Source of the DNA: Aselliscus stoliczkanus
Taxonomy: Eukaryota; Chordata; Mammalia; Chiroptera; Hipposideridae
Assembly (NCBI GenBank): GCA_033961575.1
Contig: CM066727.1
Coordinates: forward strand, 115,742,434 to 115,806,433
Reading direction: 5' to 3'
Length of the DNA: 64,000 bases
Shown here piece after piece: positions 10,940 through 20,819 of the stretch. The number at the start of each line of letters is the position of its first letter. The stretch's first letter is position 1. The position numbers and the translations under genes were made by a program. Under the pieces are notes generated by a model. That model made no database searches and was not told where the DNA came from. It worked only from the letters and a program-made list of their open reading frames with translations.

Positions 10940-11280
10940 TAACGCTCTACTTCGGTCACTTGTAGTAGCAAATGTGGTAAATCGGCGTTCAGGAATTCTT
11001 GTGACTCAGATGGCTGAAATAAGGATCGGTGGACGAGACACAGGATTTTAATAATATTCAAGCAGTATTAAGTAGTGTAAGCCTAATGTAAATTATAATT
11101 GTTTTCATTAACTTCAATTTAGAGAGCACGTATTTTTTAATTTGTTAATATGCTTAGTTCTCAAAAGCGCTCACATTACCGTCTCTAAACAAATGTTCCA
11201 TGTTTTTAAACTTTTCGCTAATTTGGGAAGGATTTCTTGTAACTGATTAATGAGGTTTTACTAAGAATAGGATCAAAGCA
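10940..11280. other. AT-rich, repeat-free island; possible conserved non-coding element
   Basis: A sharp change from a GC-rich flank (10860-10930) to AT-rich sequence with many TAAT and AATTA cores and no repeat signature that I recognise. There is no coding character. Function is unknown; conservation across mammals would decide whether it is regulatory. Confidence 0.3.
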
Positions 11281-11400
11281 TCATACTATCTAGAGCTGGA
11301 AGGTTCCTTAGAGATTATCTCATGCTCTTCATTTTGGAGGTGAAAAAACACTAAGTTATTACATAGAGTCACAGATGACCCATGATTTCTCTTATGTGAA
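11281..11400. repeat. Old mammalian interspersed repeat (unclassified)
   Basis: AGAGCTGGAAGGTTCCTTAG followed by a CATTTTGGAGGTGAAAAAAC segment repeats the layout found again at 37940-38060 (GGGCTGGAAGGAGCCTTAGA). The same layout is widespread in mammals; I did not assign a family. Confidence 0.45.
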
Positions 11401-11464
11401 CAACTTTGTCCCTTAATATGAAAACACTGAATAAATAATAAACGGAGAGAAATGAAAACGTTAT

Positions 11465-12225
11465 TTAACCTTTTGGTGAGGTATAATAGACAGACATGAA
11501 AATGCAGCGTTCAACAAACTTTTACAAAGTGAACATAGTATGGGACCAGTACCCAGACTAAGAAACTGAGTGTTACCAGCACCCCAGAAGCCACCGTCAT
11601 GCCCCCTCCCAGCCACTACCCCCAGTCAAGGGTAGCCACCACTCTGACATCTAACGGCATGGAGTTGTGTTTCAACTTCCCGTCAGTGGAATCATACAGT
11701 GTGTGCTCTTTGTATCTGACTTCTTCCACAGTTTCTCCCCCTGAGATACGTCCGATTGCCATACGTGGCTGTAGTTCATTAATTTTCATTGTTTCATAGT
11801 CTTCCCATGTGGGACTATAACTTAATTGATTTGGCCTTTCTATTGTTGATGGACATTTTGGTAGTTTCCATATTTTGGTTATTTTAAATAGTTCTTCCCC
11901 TCCTATGAATATTCTAGCATACTTTTAATCAAAACCCGTTTCTGTTGGTTTATAGGAAAGAGTGGACTTGCTGAGACATAGAATATGGGTACATCCCACT
12001 TTCAATCTTATGATATTGGTTATCCCACAGTGGTTTTGTCGGTCTGAGTGTATCAGAGCCCTGGTTGGCATGTGCTTATCTAGACACTTAGAATTTTTTT
12101 TTCTTGTCATTCTGGTGGATGTGTAGTGGTATTTCACCGTGGCTTTTATTTGATTTTCCTGATAACTAGTGAAGCTGAGCACTAGGAATGGGATTTTGAG
12201 CATAGACTGGGATTTTTAGCTCGTC
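11465..12225 (-). mobile_element. Old LINE-1 3' fragment
   Basis: This is antisense L1 3'UTR-type text: GTGAGGTATAATAGACAGAC, CATCTAACGGCATGGAGTTG, GTCAGTGGAATCATACAGTG, GATGGACATTTTGGTAGTTT, CATTCTGGTGGATGTGTAGT. It is diverged, with no frame left. Confidence 0.65.
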
Positions 12226-13092
12226 CATCAAAAAAGTTGCTCTATGCCAGCCTGTGAGGACCCAGAGAGACGAGGCCATACTTCAGGGATGAGAAGCAAA
12301 TGTAACTGCAGTGTAGCATTGGTCAGCTTCAAATACAGGCAGCTGCAAGCCCCTTGAGGTTGGGGTTCTGCCTTGTGTACCTGCCTTCCCCTTTGGTGGT
12401 TTGGACAGTGCTAGGCACGCAGGTGCCCATGGAGGATGAGGGCAGGGATACACCCAAGGTGCAGCTGGAGAGGGATGATGGACACGTGCTGGGATGGACG
12501 TGGGGCAAGGAGCCCATTGGTGGGCTGGGTTTGGGATGTGCACAGGCTTCTCAAATGTGGCCCCAAGTCCAGCAGCTGCTGTCTAAATGCTGTGAGCATG
12601 GCCTCCCATGGCCTCTTCTGCAAGCTTGGGCAGTGAGCTACTGGGGGGTAGATGTGACTGCTGACCTGGAATCCAGGGCCCCAGGTTGAGTTGTCCTCCA
12701 CCAGGGTCCTGCTGGGCATGGGCAGGGCATACCTCACACTGGACCTACAGAGTACCCGCCTGGGGCTCACTTGGCCTGACCACCTCCCTGAGCCTGACCA
12801 CTGGCTCCTTTGGGAGGTCTGGGCCTGATTCTGCAGGGTCAGGTCCACTGGAGGGGGCGACGTGAGCAGGGTTTGAAGGCCTTTGTGGATGAAGGCACGA
12901 CCTGGGGTGATTCCCCTTGTATGGCTCCAGGGATGCCCAGTGTACAGGGGAAGAGCAGCCCTAGGAAATATGTGGTACACATAATGTACCACAAAGTGCT
13001 ACAGAAGCCCCAGTTTGGGAGACTCCACAACACAATTTAGCTCATCCCCCTGCAAGGCTACCATAAACCATCAACCAAGTGCTAGCTACTAT
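12226..13092. other. Unique, moderately GC-rich intronic sequence
   Basis: A minus-strand frame is open for about 190 codons at 12411-12992, but its translation is Pro/Ser/His-rich without a domain, and no splice or start context supports it. I read it as non-coding. Confidence 0.4.
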
Positions 13093-13107
13093 CAACCATC
13101 TTCTTTT

Positions 13108-13544
13108 TTTTAAAAAATTTTTTATTGGGGAATTGGGGGAGGGGAACAGCTTTGGGGAATCGGGGAAGGGGAACAGACAAGTTGCTGTCTTTTTGTTCTT
13201 CAGTCTAGTTGTGGAGGATGTTGCTTCACTGGCCCATGTTGGTATCATCATTGTGCTCTTCCCGGATGAGGCAGACCAGTCGCTGGCGTCTGGATGGTTG
13301 CTCACCGCGGCCATTGGCAGCTCACGCTGGCTGCCGGCCACTCACTGTAGCCTATGGCAGCCCACTGCAGCAGGGGCTGCAGCCTACACCGTCGCCAGGG
13401 CTCGCACAGCCCAGCTCCAGGTGGAGCTGTTGTTCATCATCTTAGCTGTAGAGGGAAGTGTCACTGGCCCTCATATGTGGGATCTGAACCGGGGCCACTG
13501 GCATCCCAAGCCAGCTCTTAACCAATGCGCCACTTGGCTGGCCC
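13108..13544 (-). mobile_element. Full-length Rhin-1-like SINE
   Basis: Complete head, body and tail on the minus strand, bounded by an exact 15-bp direct repeat CAACCATCTTCTTTT at 13093-13107 and 13545-13559. The short insertion CATCATCTT near 13433-13441 interrupts the usual TGTTGTTAGCTGTAGAGG segment. Confidence 0.9.
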
Positions 13545-13559
13545 CAACCATCTTCTTTT

Positions 13560-14672
13560 GTAATCAGAAAAAATCTCATCCCTCTACGCTGCACCAACTC
13601 CTTCCAGATGCTTCCAACCTATTTAGTTGATAAGGTCTTCATAAAAATTCCCCCCCCCCGGCCTTCTTCTTTATGTCTCCTTCAATTCAAAACCAAGAGA
13701 GGAGCCAGTATGTGTGGTTTTCCAACATGTATGTGCCAGGTTCTAGGGGCACTGGGTGAGCCAGCTCTGGGCCCTGCCGGCAGCTGCTCAGTGTTCAGCA
13801 CACAGCAGAATACATGTCTACAAGCAGAGTCGGAGGGCTAAGGGGAGAGGTGCCCAAGCAGGGAGAGCATAGCCACTTTCTGTTCTCCCCCTAACTCCCC
13901 ATTCCCCTGCGTCTTTGTGGCCTCTTTCTGTCCAGGAATCATTACTTTGTGAAGTACTACATCCGGTCTACTGATGGGTATCTCAAGAGAGGTTATAGGG
14001 ACTTGGGAGAAGTGGGATCCCGGTGGGGAAGATTTCTTAAATCTCAGCTCTTTTCCCAGGCCAGGCCCTGTCCCTCCAAAAGCCAGGGCGACGCCCACCT
14101 TCCTTCTCTATGTGTCTCTGTCAGTAAGCACTTGTTGAGCGGATGAGTGAGTAAGATGTGATGCATAGTTGCCCGCTGCCTCCTCCCTTGGCCAGCAGCG
14201 GGCTGGCGAGCGGAGGGATGAGCTCAGGTTTGGATGTGACTCAGGAGGAAGGCAGTGGAGAAATGTACAAGGTAGTGATCTCATGTGGCATTAAATGGAG
14301 CTGGGATCATGAAGCGTGTGTATGCTTATCTTCCTGTCATTTCTCTCCTCATTGCAGACCCCCTGGCAGCAGTCTGCCTGGATGGGACTCTCTCTGGAGT
14401 GTAGTCAGAAAAGAGAAAACTGGCTCCAGTTTTACCTGCTCATGCATTTTCACTGACCATTCCAGCTTCTAGACTCACAGCATTGGAGCGGGGTGAAAGC
14501 CCTCAACATGAGGCTGCCTTCTCCCCCTGTAAGTGCTTTGCCTTCCCACCTAGTGAGCAGAAGGCACTCTGTGGCTAGGGACAGGTTGGCCCAGGGGACC
14601 TTGGTACTCTCTGAGAGGAGATGTGGGAGACAACCCACTCTAGGAAGTCAAGGCAGATAGGGAGTTCAGATG
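13560..14672. other. Unique intronic sequence
   Basis: A C-run lies at about 13649-13658. No coding exon or repeat family is recognised. Confidence 0.35.
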
Positions 14673-14680
14673 GTCTTGTG

Positions 14681-14982
14681 CAGTGGTCGGCAAACTGTGG
14701 CTCGCAAGCCACATGAGGCTCTTTAGGTACGTTCTGTCTCAAAAGTTTGCCGACCCCTAGAAGAGCCAATCCTGTCTTTCACAACAATTTAAAAATTATT
14801 CGAGAGCCATAAATATATTTTTACATAATCACTATTATGTGAATAATATCCTTTAAAAATTTTATAAATGAAACTATGATAGTTTTGTTTTATTCTCATT
14901 TTCAATTTTACTTTAGAGGCCCACGAGCCACAGTTTGCTGACCCCAGGCGGCTCTTCCATCTCAAAACTTTGTCTACTCCTG
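14681..14982. mobile_element. Non-autonomous hAT-type DNA transposon with repeated ends
   Basis: The left end CAGTGGTCGGCAAACTGTGG is a typical hAT terminus, and the right end TTTGTCTACTCCTG is a diverged inverse of it. The 8-bp flanks GTCTTGTG (14673-14680) and GTCTAGTG (14983-14990) match at 7 of 8, as expected for hAT. Two further end-like copies lie inside: AGTTTGCCGACCCCTAG ending at 14760 and CCACAGTTTGCTGACCCCAG ending near 14947. The core is AT-rich and encodes nothing. Confidence 0.75.
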
Positions 14983-14994
14983 GTCTAGTGGAAA

Positions 14995-15150
14995 GACTTT
15001 TGGCCTCTAAATGAGAAGCTCTGACTTCTAGTTCTGAAATTAATTAGTTTGATATCTTTGGAGAAGTTCCTTGTTCCCCCCCAATCTCATTTCCCTCACA
15101 CGTCAAGTGGTGGTGATATGCGTACCTGCCTTCCGTACGACCACAGTAAT
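14995..15150 (+). repeat. MIR relic
   Basis: The plus-strand MIR order is visible: GAAGCTCTGACTTCTAGTTC, TTTGGAGAAGTTCCTTGTTC, CTCATTTCCCTCACACGTCA, then ATGCGTACCTGCC. Confidence 0.5.
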
Positions 15151-15298
15151 AATGACAAGGACCATAAGTTAACAGTATGGCAGCCTACTGAAAGTGAAAA
15201 GTGCTTTTCACAAATAATATAATTGTTACTAATAAATACTGTAAACACTCAGAACCATAGGTGTCAGTAAGGATGTGAGTATTACAGCTGGAAAGAGC

Positions 15299-15876
15299 TA
15301 TAGGAGTTCTCACAGTTAAGTTCGTGAACTTGTTGCAAAGATGTTGCTAACCTTTTTTGATATCAGAGTGATTATTCATTATGAATTTGTACCAACTGGA
15401 CAAACAGTTAACCAAGTTCACTATTTGGAAGTGCTAAAAAGGCTGCGTGAAAAAGTTAGACTAAAACGACCTGAACTTTTCACCAACAATTCATGGCTCT
15501 TGCATCACGACAATGCACCAGCTCACACAGCACTGTCTGTGAGGGAGTTTTTAGCCAGTAAACAAATTACTGTATTGGAACACCCTCCCTACTCACCTGA
15601 TCTGGCCCCCAGTGACTTCTTTCTTTACCCGAAGATAAAGGAAATATTGAAAGGGTTATTTTGATGACATTCAGGACATCAAGGGTAATACGACGACAGC
15701 TCTGATGGCCATTCCAGAAAAAGAGTTCCGAAATCGCTTTGAAGGGTGGACTAGGCACTGGTGACTCTGCATAGCTTCCCAAGGGGAGTACTTTGAAGGT
15801 GACCATAGTGATATTCAGCAGTGAGGTGTGTAGCACTTTTTCTAGGATGAGTTCATGAACTTAATTGTCCAACCAT
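15299..15876 (+). mobile_element. Internally deleted mariner transposon
   Basis: The left end has TTAAGTTCGTGAACTTG (15317-15333) and the right end GAGTTCATGAACTTAATTG (15850-15868), which are inverted copies of one terminus. Between them lies only the C-terminal part of a transposase. A full mariner is about 1.3 kb, so about 0.7 kb including the helix-turn-helix domain and the first catalytic Asp is missing. The left end is joined directly to the middle of the gene. Confidence 0.85.
15341..15769 (+). pseudogene. Mariner transposase, C-terminal fragment with frameshift
   Basis: The first frame (15341-15664) contains the motif HHDNAPAH near residue 57 and YSPDLAPSDFF near residue 84, with exactly 34 residues between the two Asp residues, the mariner DD34D spacing. 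The first catalytic Asp and the DNA-binding domain are absent. At about 15655-15661 a small deletion after KEILKG shifts the frame. The natural C-terminus continues in another frame (FDDIQDIKGNTT ... FEGWTRHW) to a stop at 15767-15769. The fragment cannot encode an active enzyme. Confidence 0.85.
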
Positions 15877-15879
15877 GTA

Positions 15880-16270
15880 AATGCAAGGGTCGGGGTCATG
15901 CAGTGCAGAGCCAGGCAACTGTGAGTTCCTTCCAGGTCCATTACCTCATTGGAGGAGGCAGAGGCATGGCAGTGAGTCTGGAGGACTTGATAAAGGAGGC
16001 AGCTTTGAGCAATATTTAAAGGAGGGAAGAAGACGATTATGTCAGGCATGGTGGACAGGTGACTTCCTGTTGGCCAGAAGTAATTGTCTAGGAAGGGGCC
16101 AGTCCTGGAGAAGCATGGAGATAAAGGATGTGGGGGAGCCTGGAGATGTGCTCAGTTTCCTGAGTTAGACTAAGCCATCCCCTTGAACTTGAGTGGGACG
16201 GACCCCTTCTTTTCTCATTTTTGAGAGGCACATGACAATGGAAGAGCTCAGATTTAGGAGTTAGAATATT
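15880..16270. other. Unique intronic sequence
   Basis: No feature is recognised between the mariner end and the next MIR. Confidence 0.35.
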
Positions 16271-16274
16271 TTGG

Positions 16275-16475
16275 GAGCACTAGGTGTCCCAAGTCCCATC
16301 TCTGTCATTTTCTAGCTACCATAACCTTGAGCAGGTCCCTTTACCTCTCGAATTACCATGTCCTTCTTCTGGGAATTATACTACCTGTCTCCAGCTTGCT
16401 GTGAGGATTGAGGGAAGCAAAAAACATAGAAGAACATTGAAGCGAAAGAAATAGAAGGTGCTCAATAAATGTGAC
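16275..16475 (+). repeat. MIR relic, nearly full length
   Basis: CATCTCTGTCATTTTCTAGC, CTTGAGCAGGTCCCTTTACC, CCAGCTTGCTGTGAGGATTG and GGTGCTCAATAAATGTG follow each other as in a plus-strand MIR. Confidence 0.65.
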
Positions 16476-16759
16476 TTCAATCTGAATCTCTGTCCCGTCC
16501 ATCTCACTTATGGTGTTTGCAAGGAATGTTCCAGAACCTTTTGACACATCCATCCATGTTGGCCCATGCCAGGCCTCAGGACTTTCCTTTCTTTCTGTGG
16601 AGACAGACTTTGCAGTCACTCTAGTTTCATGCCAATACCTATGTTCTTGTGTCAGCCATACCTACATCCAGTTTGCATCCAGATATCATGTAGTATGGAT
16701 TTTGCAGATAATACATATTCTTGGGAAAAAAAACCTCAGAATTCAAAAACAACTTTTAT

Positions 16760-17191
16760 AGGAGCCGGCCGAGTGGCACGTTGATTAGGAGTTGGCTTGG
16801 AACCCCACCTCTAAGCAGCAGGGTCCCGGTTCAGATCCCACATGAGGGCCAGTGATGCTGCGCCCTCTACAGCTAAGATGGTGAACAGCTCGACCTGGAG
16901 CTGGGCTGCCGGGAGTTGCTGGCAATGGTGTAGGCTGCAGTGGGGCTGGCCGGCAGCTGGCGTGAGCTGCCGTGAGTGGCTGAGAGCAGCTGTCCAGAGG
17001 CTGGCGAGCAACTGCCTCACTGGGGAAGAGCGCAATGATAATACCAACATGGGCCAGTGAAGCGACATCCTCCACAACTAGACTGAAGAACAAAAAGACA
17101 GCAACTTGTCTGTCCCCCTTCCCTGATTCCCCAATGCTGTTCCCTTCCCCCAATTCCCCAATAAAATCTTTTAGAAAACAACAACAACAAC
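16760..17191 (+). mobile_element. Full-length Rhin-1-like SINE, variant subfamily
   Basis: Head GAGCCGGCCGAGTGGCACG, B-box GGTTCAGATCCCAC, body and tail with CAACAACAACAA before the A-rich end. The duplication AAACAACTTTTAT is exact at 16747-16759 and 17192-17204. This copy carries GATGGTGAACAGCTCGACCT, unlike the other copies (AACAATGGCTCCACCTGG or similar), so it belongs to a different subfamily. Confidence 0.9.
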
Positions 17192-17264
17192 AAACAACTT
17201 TTATGAAAAAACTCCTAGAAGCAGAGATCTTTCCCTCCTAAAAACAAAATCTAATTTGGGAATC

Positions 17265-17400
17265 TGGGTAGCATAGAGAACACTGAGCCCTGCTCTGCTG
17301 CCCGGTGGGAATGGCCTTGGACAAGTCACTCGGCTCCTCCTGGCCTCAGAGTACATTAAGTATAGAATGAGATGACACACAGATCAGGTACCCCACCGAG
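17265..17400 (+). repeat. MIR relic
   Basis: CTGGGTAGCATAGAGAACAC, TGGCCTTGGACAAGTCACTC, CTCCTCCTGGCCTCAGAGTA: plus-strand MIR with a damaged 3' half. Confidence 0.5.
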
Positions 17401-17618
17401 CCCAGCAGGTGTGTTGGGGGATGATGACATGGACTTTGAGCTGAGTTTAAGGACCAACATGCATGGCACCTGCTGGGAAAGCCAGCTTCATGGCCCACCG
17501 TTCCTACCGGCCGGGCGAGGACTCCTGGGTTATACACTCTAAGTCTCTCCTGGTTCTAGAGTTCTTTGACTCATAAAATTATGGGTTTACATCTCCACTT
17601 GGATGAGTAATATACATC

Positions 17619-17620
<2 letters not shown>

Positions 17621-17649
<29 letters not shown>

Positions 17650-17738
17650 GCAGTGTCACTGGCCCTCGTATGTGGGACCGAACTGGGGCCGTTGGCTTCC
17701 CAGGCCAGCGCTTAACCACCGCGCCACTCGGCCAGCCC
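17621..17738 (-). mobile_element. Short head-only SINE (about 100 bp plus poly-A)
   Basis: Only the tRNA-like head and the CCAGTGACACTG linker are present, followed on the minus strand by a long A-run (T-run 17621-17646). The duplication TAATATACATCTT is exact at 17608-17620 and 17739-17751, so this is a complete insertion and not a truncated relic. The same form occurs at 54603-54745. Confidence 0.9.
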
Positions 17739-17779
17739 TAATATACATCTTAATGTGTTGAAAAGCGCACTTGTGGTCT

Positions 17780-18170
17780 TTCCCTCACTCTGTTTCCTTG
17801 GTAGAACAACAGGACCCATCCTCTTCTTTCCACTTCCACTGCTGCAGCTCTGATCCACCGCTGCCATCATCTCCTGCTTAGATTATTAGCATGGCTTTCC
17901 GAGTCATCTCCTTGTCACTGCCCTCGCTCAGGGGTGCCACTGAGACCCTCCCTGACTATCCTTTTTAAAACAGCTGCCCTTCCCCTACCCCTATACATTC
18001 CTGGTCTCCCGTATTCATTGGTATTTTCTATACAGCACACCAGACAAATATTTTTTAACTTCTTAATTGTCTTTTTTTGTTGTTGTTGTACCCATGCCCT
18101 CAAATCAGAATGTAAGCCAAATGAGTGCAGGAATTTTTTGTCATTTTTTCTTCTGGTCTTGTGCAGTGCC
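17780..18170 (+). repeat. L2-like LINE relic
   Basis: TCCACCGCTGCCATCATCTC, CCCTGACTATCCTTTTTAAA, then AATGTAAGCCAAATGAGTGC give the layout of an old LINE 3' region. The family is tentative. Confidence 0.4.
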
Positions 18171-18179
18171 ATAAATCTA

Positions 18180-18246
18180 TTGGGTCGTCGGGAAAGTCAT
18201 GACGTATTTTTTGCAAAAATGCGTCATGACTTTCCCAATGACCCAG
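18180..18246. mobile_element. Palindromic mariner-type MITE
   Basis: A 67-bp element flanked by TA on both sides (18178-18179 and 18247-18248). Its two 31-base arms (TGGGTCGTCGGGAAAGTCAT... and ...ATGACTTTCCCAATGACCCA) pair at 28 of 31 positions around a three-base TGC centre. The terminus TTGGGTCGTCGGGAAAGTCA is like mariner ends. It has no coding capacity and would need a transposase in trans. Confidence 0.75.
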
Positions 18247-18469
18247 TAGTAACTAGATCACATGACTAATCTGTGATCTTTAGAAACTTTGCCATTAGTC
18301 TGGGAAGCACTGTCCACCCTCTTGTTAAGCTTCTCTAGGTGCCCTCCCAGCCCTGAAGGTCCACTGGCCTCGGACATCCTGGCTGCCCCTGCTGCCCCTT
18401 CCCCTCTTCTCCCCTCCCCACGCTGGACTCCTGGTTCTCCTGTATTGTTAGTTGTGCAGCCCTGTGTAT

Positions 18470-18625
18470 CGTATGATTAGACCTGGTAAGCAAGGTAATT
18501 GAGGAATTGATCTTCTACTTCTAACCCCCCTTGCCCAGTCCAGATTTAATATGTAGTAGAAGACACTCAATAAATTCATTATTCATTCATTTACTGACAA
18601 ATATTTGAATGAATTGCTGCTGACA
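18470..18625 (+). repeat. L2-like 3' tail
   Basis: AGTAGAAGACACTCAATAAA followed by TTCATTATTCATTCATTTAC is typical of an L2 3' end; it is diverged. Confidence 0.4.
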
Positions 18626-18639
18626 GATGATTAAAATTC

Positions 18640-19370
18640 AACCCTAGAAATGATCTGGGTTGTTGAAAGTTGTGTTTGACAAGCCTGAACATGGGTCAGT
18701 GACCAGACATGGTCTGCACCGGTGGGTAGGCTGTGGAAGGGCGTGCGTGGACGGTGTGAGCTCCAGCTTGCGTCTCTGGGAGCGTGGCAGCTGGGTGACG
18801 GGTTCTCCTTGCATCTGCTTCCAGAATGGCTATGGTTTCCGGAGGAAGAGGAGTGCACCTGTTTCTTTAAATTTCCATGGAGGGTCGAAGCTGTTCCTTG
18901 AGATTTTAAAATACGCTGCACGGTCTCTACGGTGTCAGGTAGCTAGTTTATGGGTCTTGTCCTGGCTGTGATAACTCAGGCTAAGCTGGATAATAAACGA
19001 AAGTGGGACAGAGCCGCAGGATAAATATTGCTACAGGGCATCTCGAGCGGCACAAATCACGGGGAAAATATCTCCTCAGCTTTTCATTTCTCCTCTTCCT
19101 CCCTGGCCCTCCGGCAGTAGCCTGCAGAACAGGCTCCATCCATCACAGCAGTCCCCGCTCCCCCCAGTCTCCCAGCCTCTGCTCGCAGCGCACAGCTGTG
19201 GGAGGAGGGACACAGATTGGTTCTTGGATGCAGGTGCTGCCCTGCCTTCCTGTCCAGCTCTGCAGGTAGCCAGCATGGACTGGGGCAAGTCGCCCCTTTG
19301 TGGCCATTCTCCATTCAAAGCTGTGGACCACTGCTAAGCTTCGCAGACCTGTTTATCTCTTAAATGAGAG
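18640..19370. other. Unique intronic sequence
   Basis: No gene recognised. AGATTTTAAAATACGCTGCA near 18900 and GATAATAAACGAAAGTGGGA near 18990 are AT-rich patches in an otherwise mixed sequence. Confidence 0.35.
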
Positions 19371-19379
19371 GGTTTAATC

Positions 19380-19465
19380 ATTGGTGGTTCTTAGTGTGGA
19401 GTGAGAGTTTGAGTCACCTGTGGACCTGAAAAGCAGCTTGCCGAGTCCCACCCTGGTGCACAGAG
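19380..19465. repeat. MER5-type hAT relic
   Basis: GGTGGTTCTTAGTGTGGAGT, GAGTCACCTGTGGACCTG and CCGAGTCCCACCCTGGTG match the layout of the MER5A non-autonomous DNA transposon. Confidence 0.5.
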
Positions 19466-19469
19466 CCAG

Positions 19470-20480
19470 CACTGTGGGAGCGGCCCCGCTTCCCTTTGCC
19501 TGGCTCCCGCTGTGTGCTCCTGGTTAACCTCGCTGCCTGGTTAGGAGCCACTGACAGTACGGCCCTCTTTTTGCAAATGAAGGGTGCGGGATGGGTGATA
19601 AGTTAGGTGTTGAGACAGGCTAGTATGTGTGACCCGCTTGTGTACTCAATCCATCAGCACTGACACTTAAAGGCCAGGCTTTCTCCAGCTTTGGAATTGT
19701 GCTTGCTTTGTAATTGGCATCAACCTGCAAGTATTAATTGAGCCCCTGGGGAATACAAAGGTGTCTAAGGCGTGTAGGCATGAAAGGTAACTAAGTGCAC
19801 AGGGCAGGCCAGTCTATTAAGTGAAGAAAATGGTCTCCATGGAGGACTTTACCACCCAGCCCAGCCCTCCCCTTACAGAGACTCAGGAGTCTTCTCAGCT
19901 TTTTCCCTCCACCCCCATGTCCACGCTCTCTTGTCTCCACCTTCCCTCCCTCTCAACCCTATTTTTCCAAGTCAGGTGCTCAGGTATCTTACATGAATGT
20001 TACCATAGCTTACTAACTAACCCCCTCCAAGCCATCCTTTGCCAATCAACAGAGCGGCCACACCCACTGACCTGGTCACCTGTGCCTGGTGCGTGGAAGA
20101 CGCTCACCGCACCTGGGTAGATTAACTTCAGTGGTTCCCATGAGGCTCTGTGTGGCCTTGCTGGCCTTTTGCATGGGACTGTGGCCCTGCTGTTGTCACC
20201 TCACAGGCTGCGTGCTCCAGCCATTCTGCCCATTTTGCCCTTTCTCGATTCTACCACATCCTTCTCTGTGCCACCCATACTGTTTGGTCTCCCTGGGACT
20301 GGGACACCTGTTCTGTCTGCTGGGCAGGCAGACTCCTACTCACCCAGTGTGCCCAGCACAGGGCCCCCTGGCAGAAGTAGTCACCTTCTCTGTGCCCTGA
20401 CTGGCACTGTACCACTTGTCACATTCTTGTGCTGCTGAAAAGCGTTTGTTTTGAAGTTCTTGTTTGCTTAATACTCTTAT
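19470..20480. other. Unique intronic sequence
   Basis: Pyrimidine-rich at 19855-19970 and 20200-20400. No exon or named repeat is seen. TCTCTCTCTCTCTCTCC lies just after, at 20493-20510. Confidence 0.35.
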
Positions 20481-20499
20481 ATCTCTCCCTCCATCTCTC

Positions 20500-20625
20500 T
20501 CTCTCTCTCCTTAAATTTTAAACTTCTTGAAAACAGGAACCAACTATGTCTTAAATCGACCCCATATGCCAAGTACAGTGCCTGGCAGACCTCTGCCTAA
20601 TAAATGTTTGTTGACTGAATAATGT
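20500..20625 (+). repeat. L2 3' end
   Basis: AAACTTCTTGAAAACAGGAA, CCAAGTACAGTGCCTGGCAG and TAATAAATGTTTGTTGACTG match the 3' end of an L2 LINE well. Confidence 0.65.
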
Positions 20626-20629
20626 GTAG

Positions 20630-20815
20630 CGGAAAAGGCACTGATCACAGAGTCAAGAACTGTGGCTTTTCATATTGGTCTTTCGCTGCCTTGCTAGATG
20701 ACCCTAGGTGAGCTTCATCCCTCTGGAAGCTCTTTTTTGCTGCAGCTGTAAGGAGGGTATACACTGAGTGATTCCTGGGTGGCCCTCCAGTTCTGACATT
20801 CTGTGATTCTATGTG
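20630..20815 (+). repeat. MIR-like relic
   Basis: GGAAAAGGCACTGATCACAG, GCCTTGCTAGATGACCCTAG and CAGTTCTGACATTCTGTGAT follow the order of an old plus-strand SINE. The assignment is weak. Confidence 0.4.
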
Positions 20816-20819
20816 TGAG

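Noticed and set aside
12411..12992. A 193-codon minus-strand frame
   Set aside because: No domain, no splice or promoter context, low-complexity Ser/Pro/His composition.
13079..13630. A 183-codon frame on the + strand
   Set aside because: It lies across a SINE inserted in antisense, with the same peptide-like text repeated in every SINE copy.
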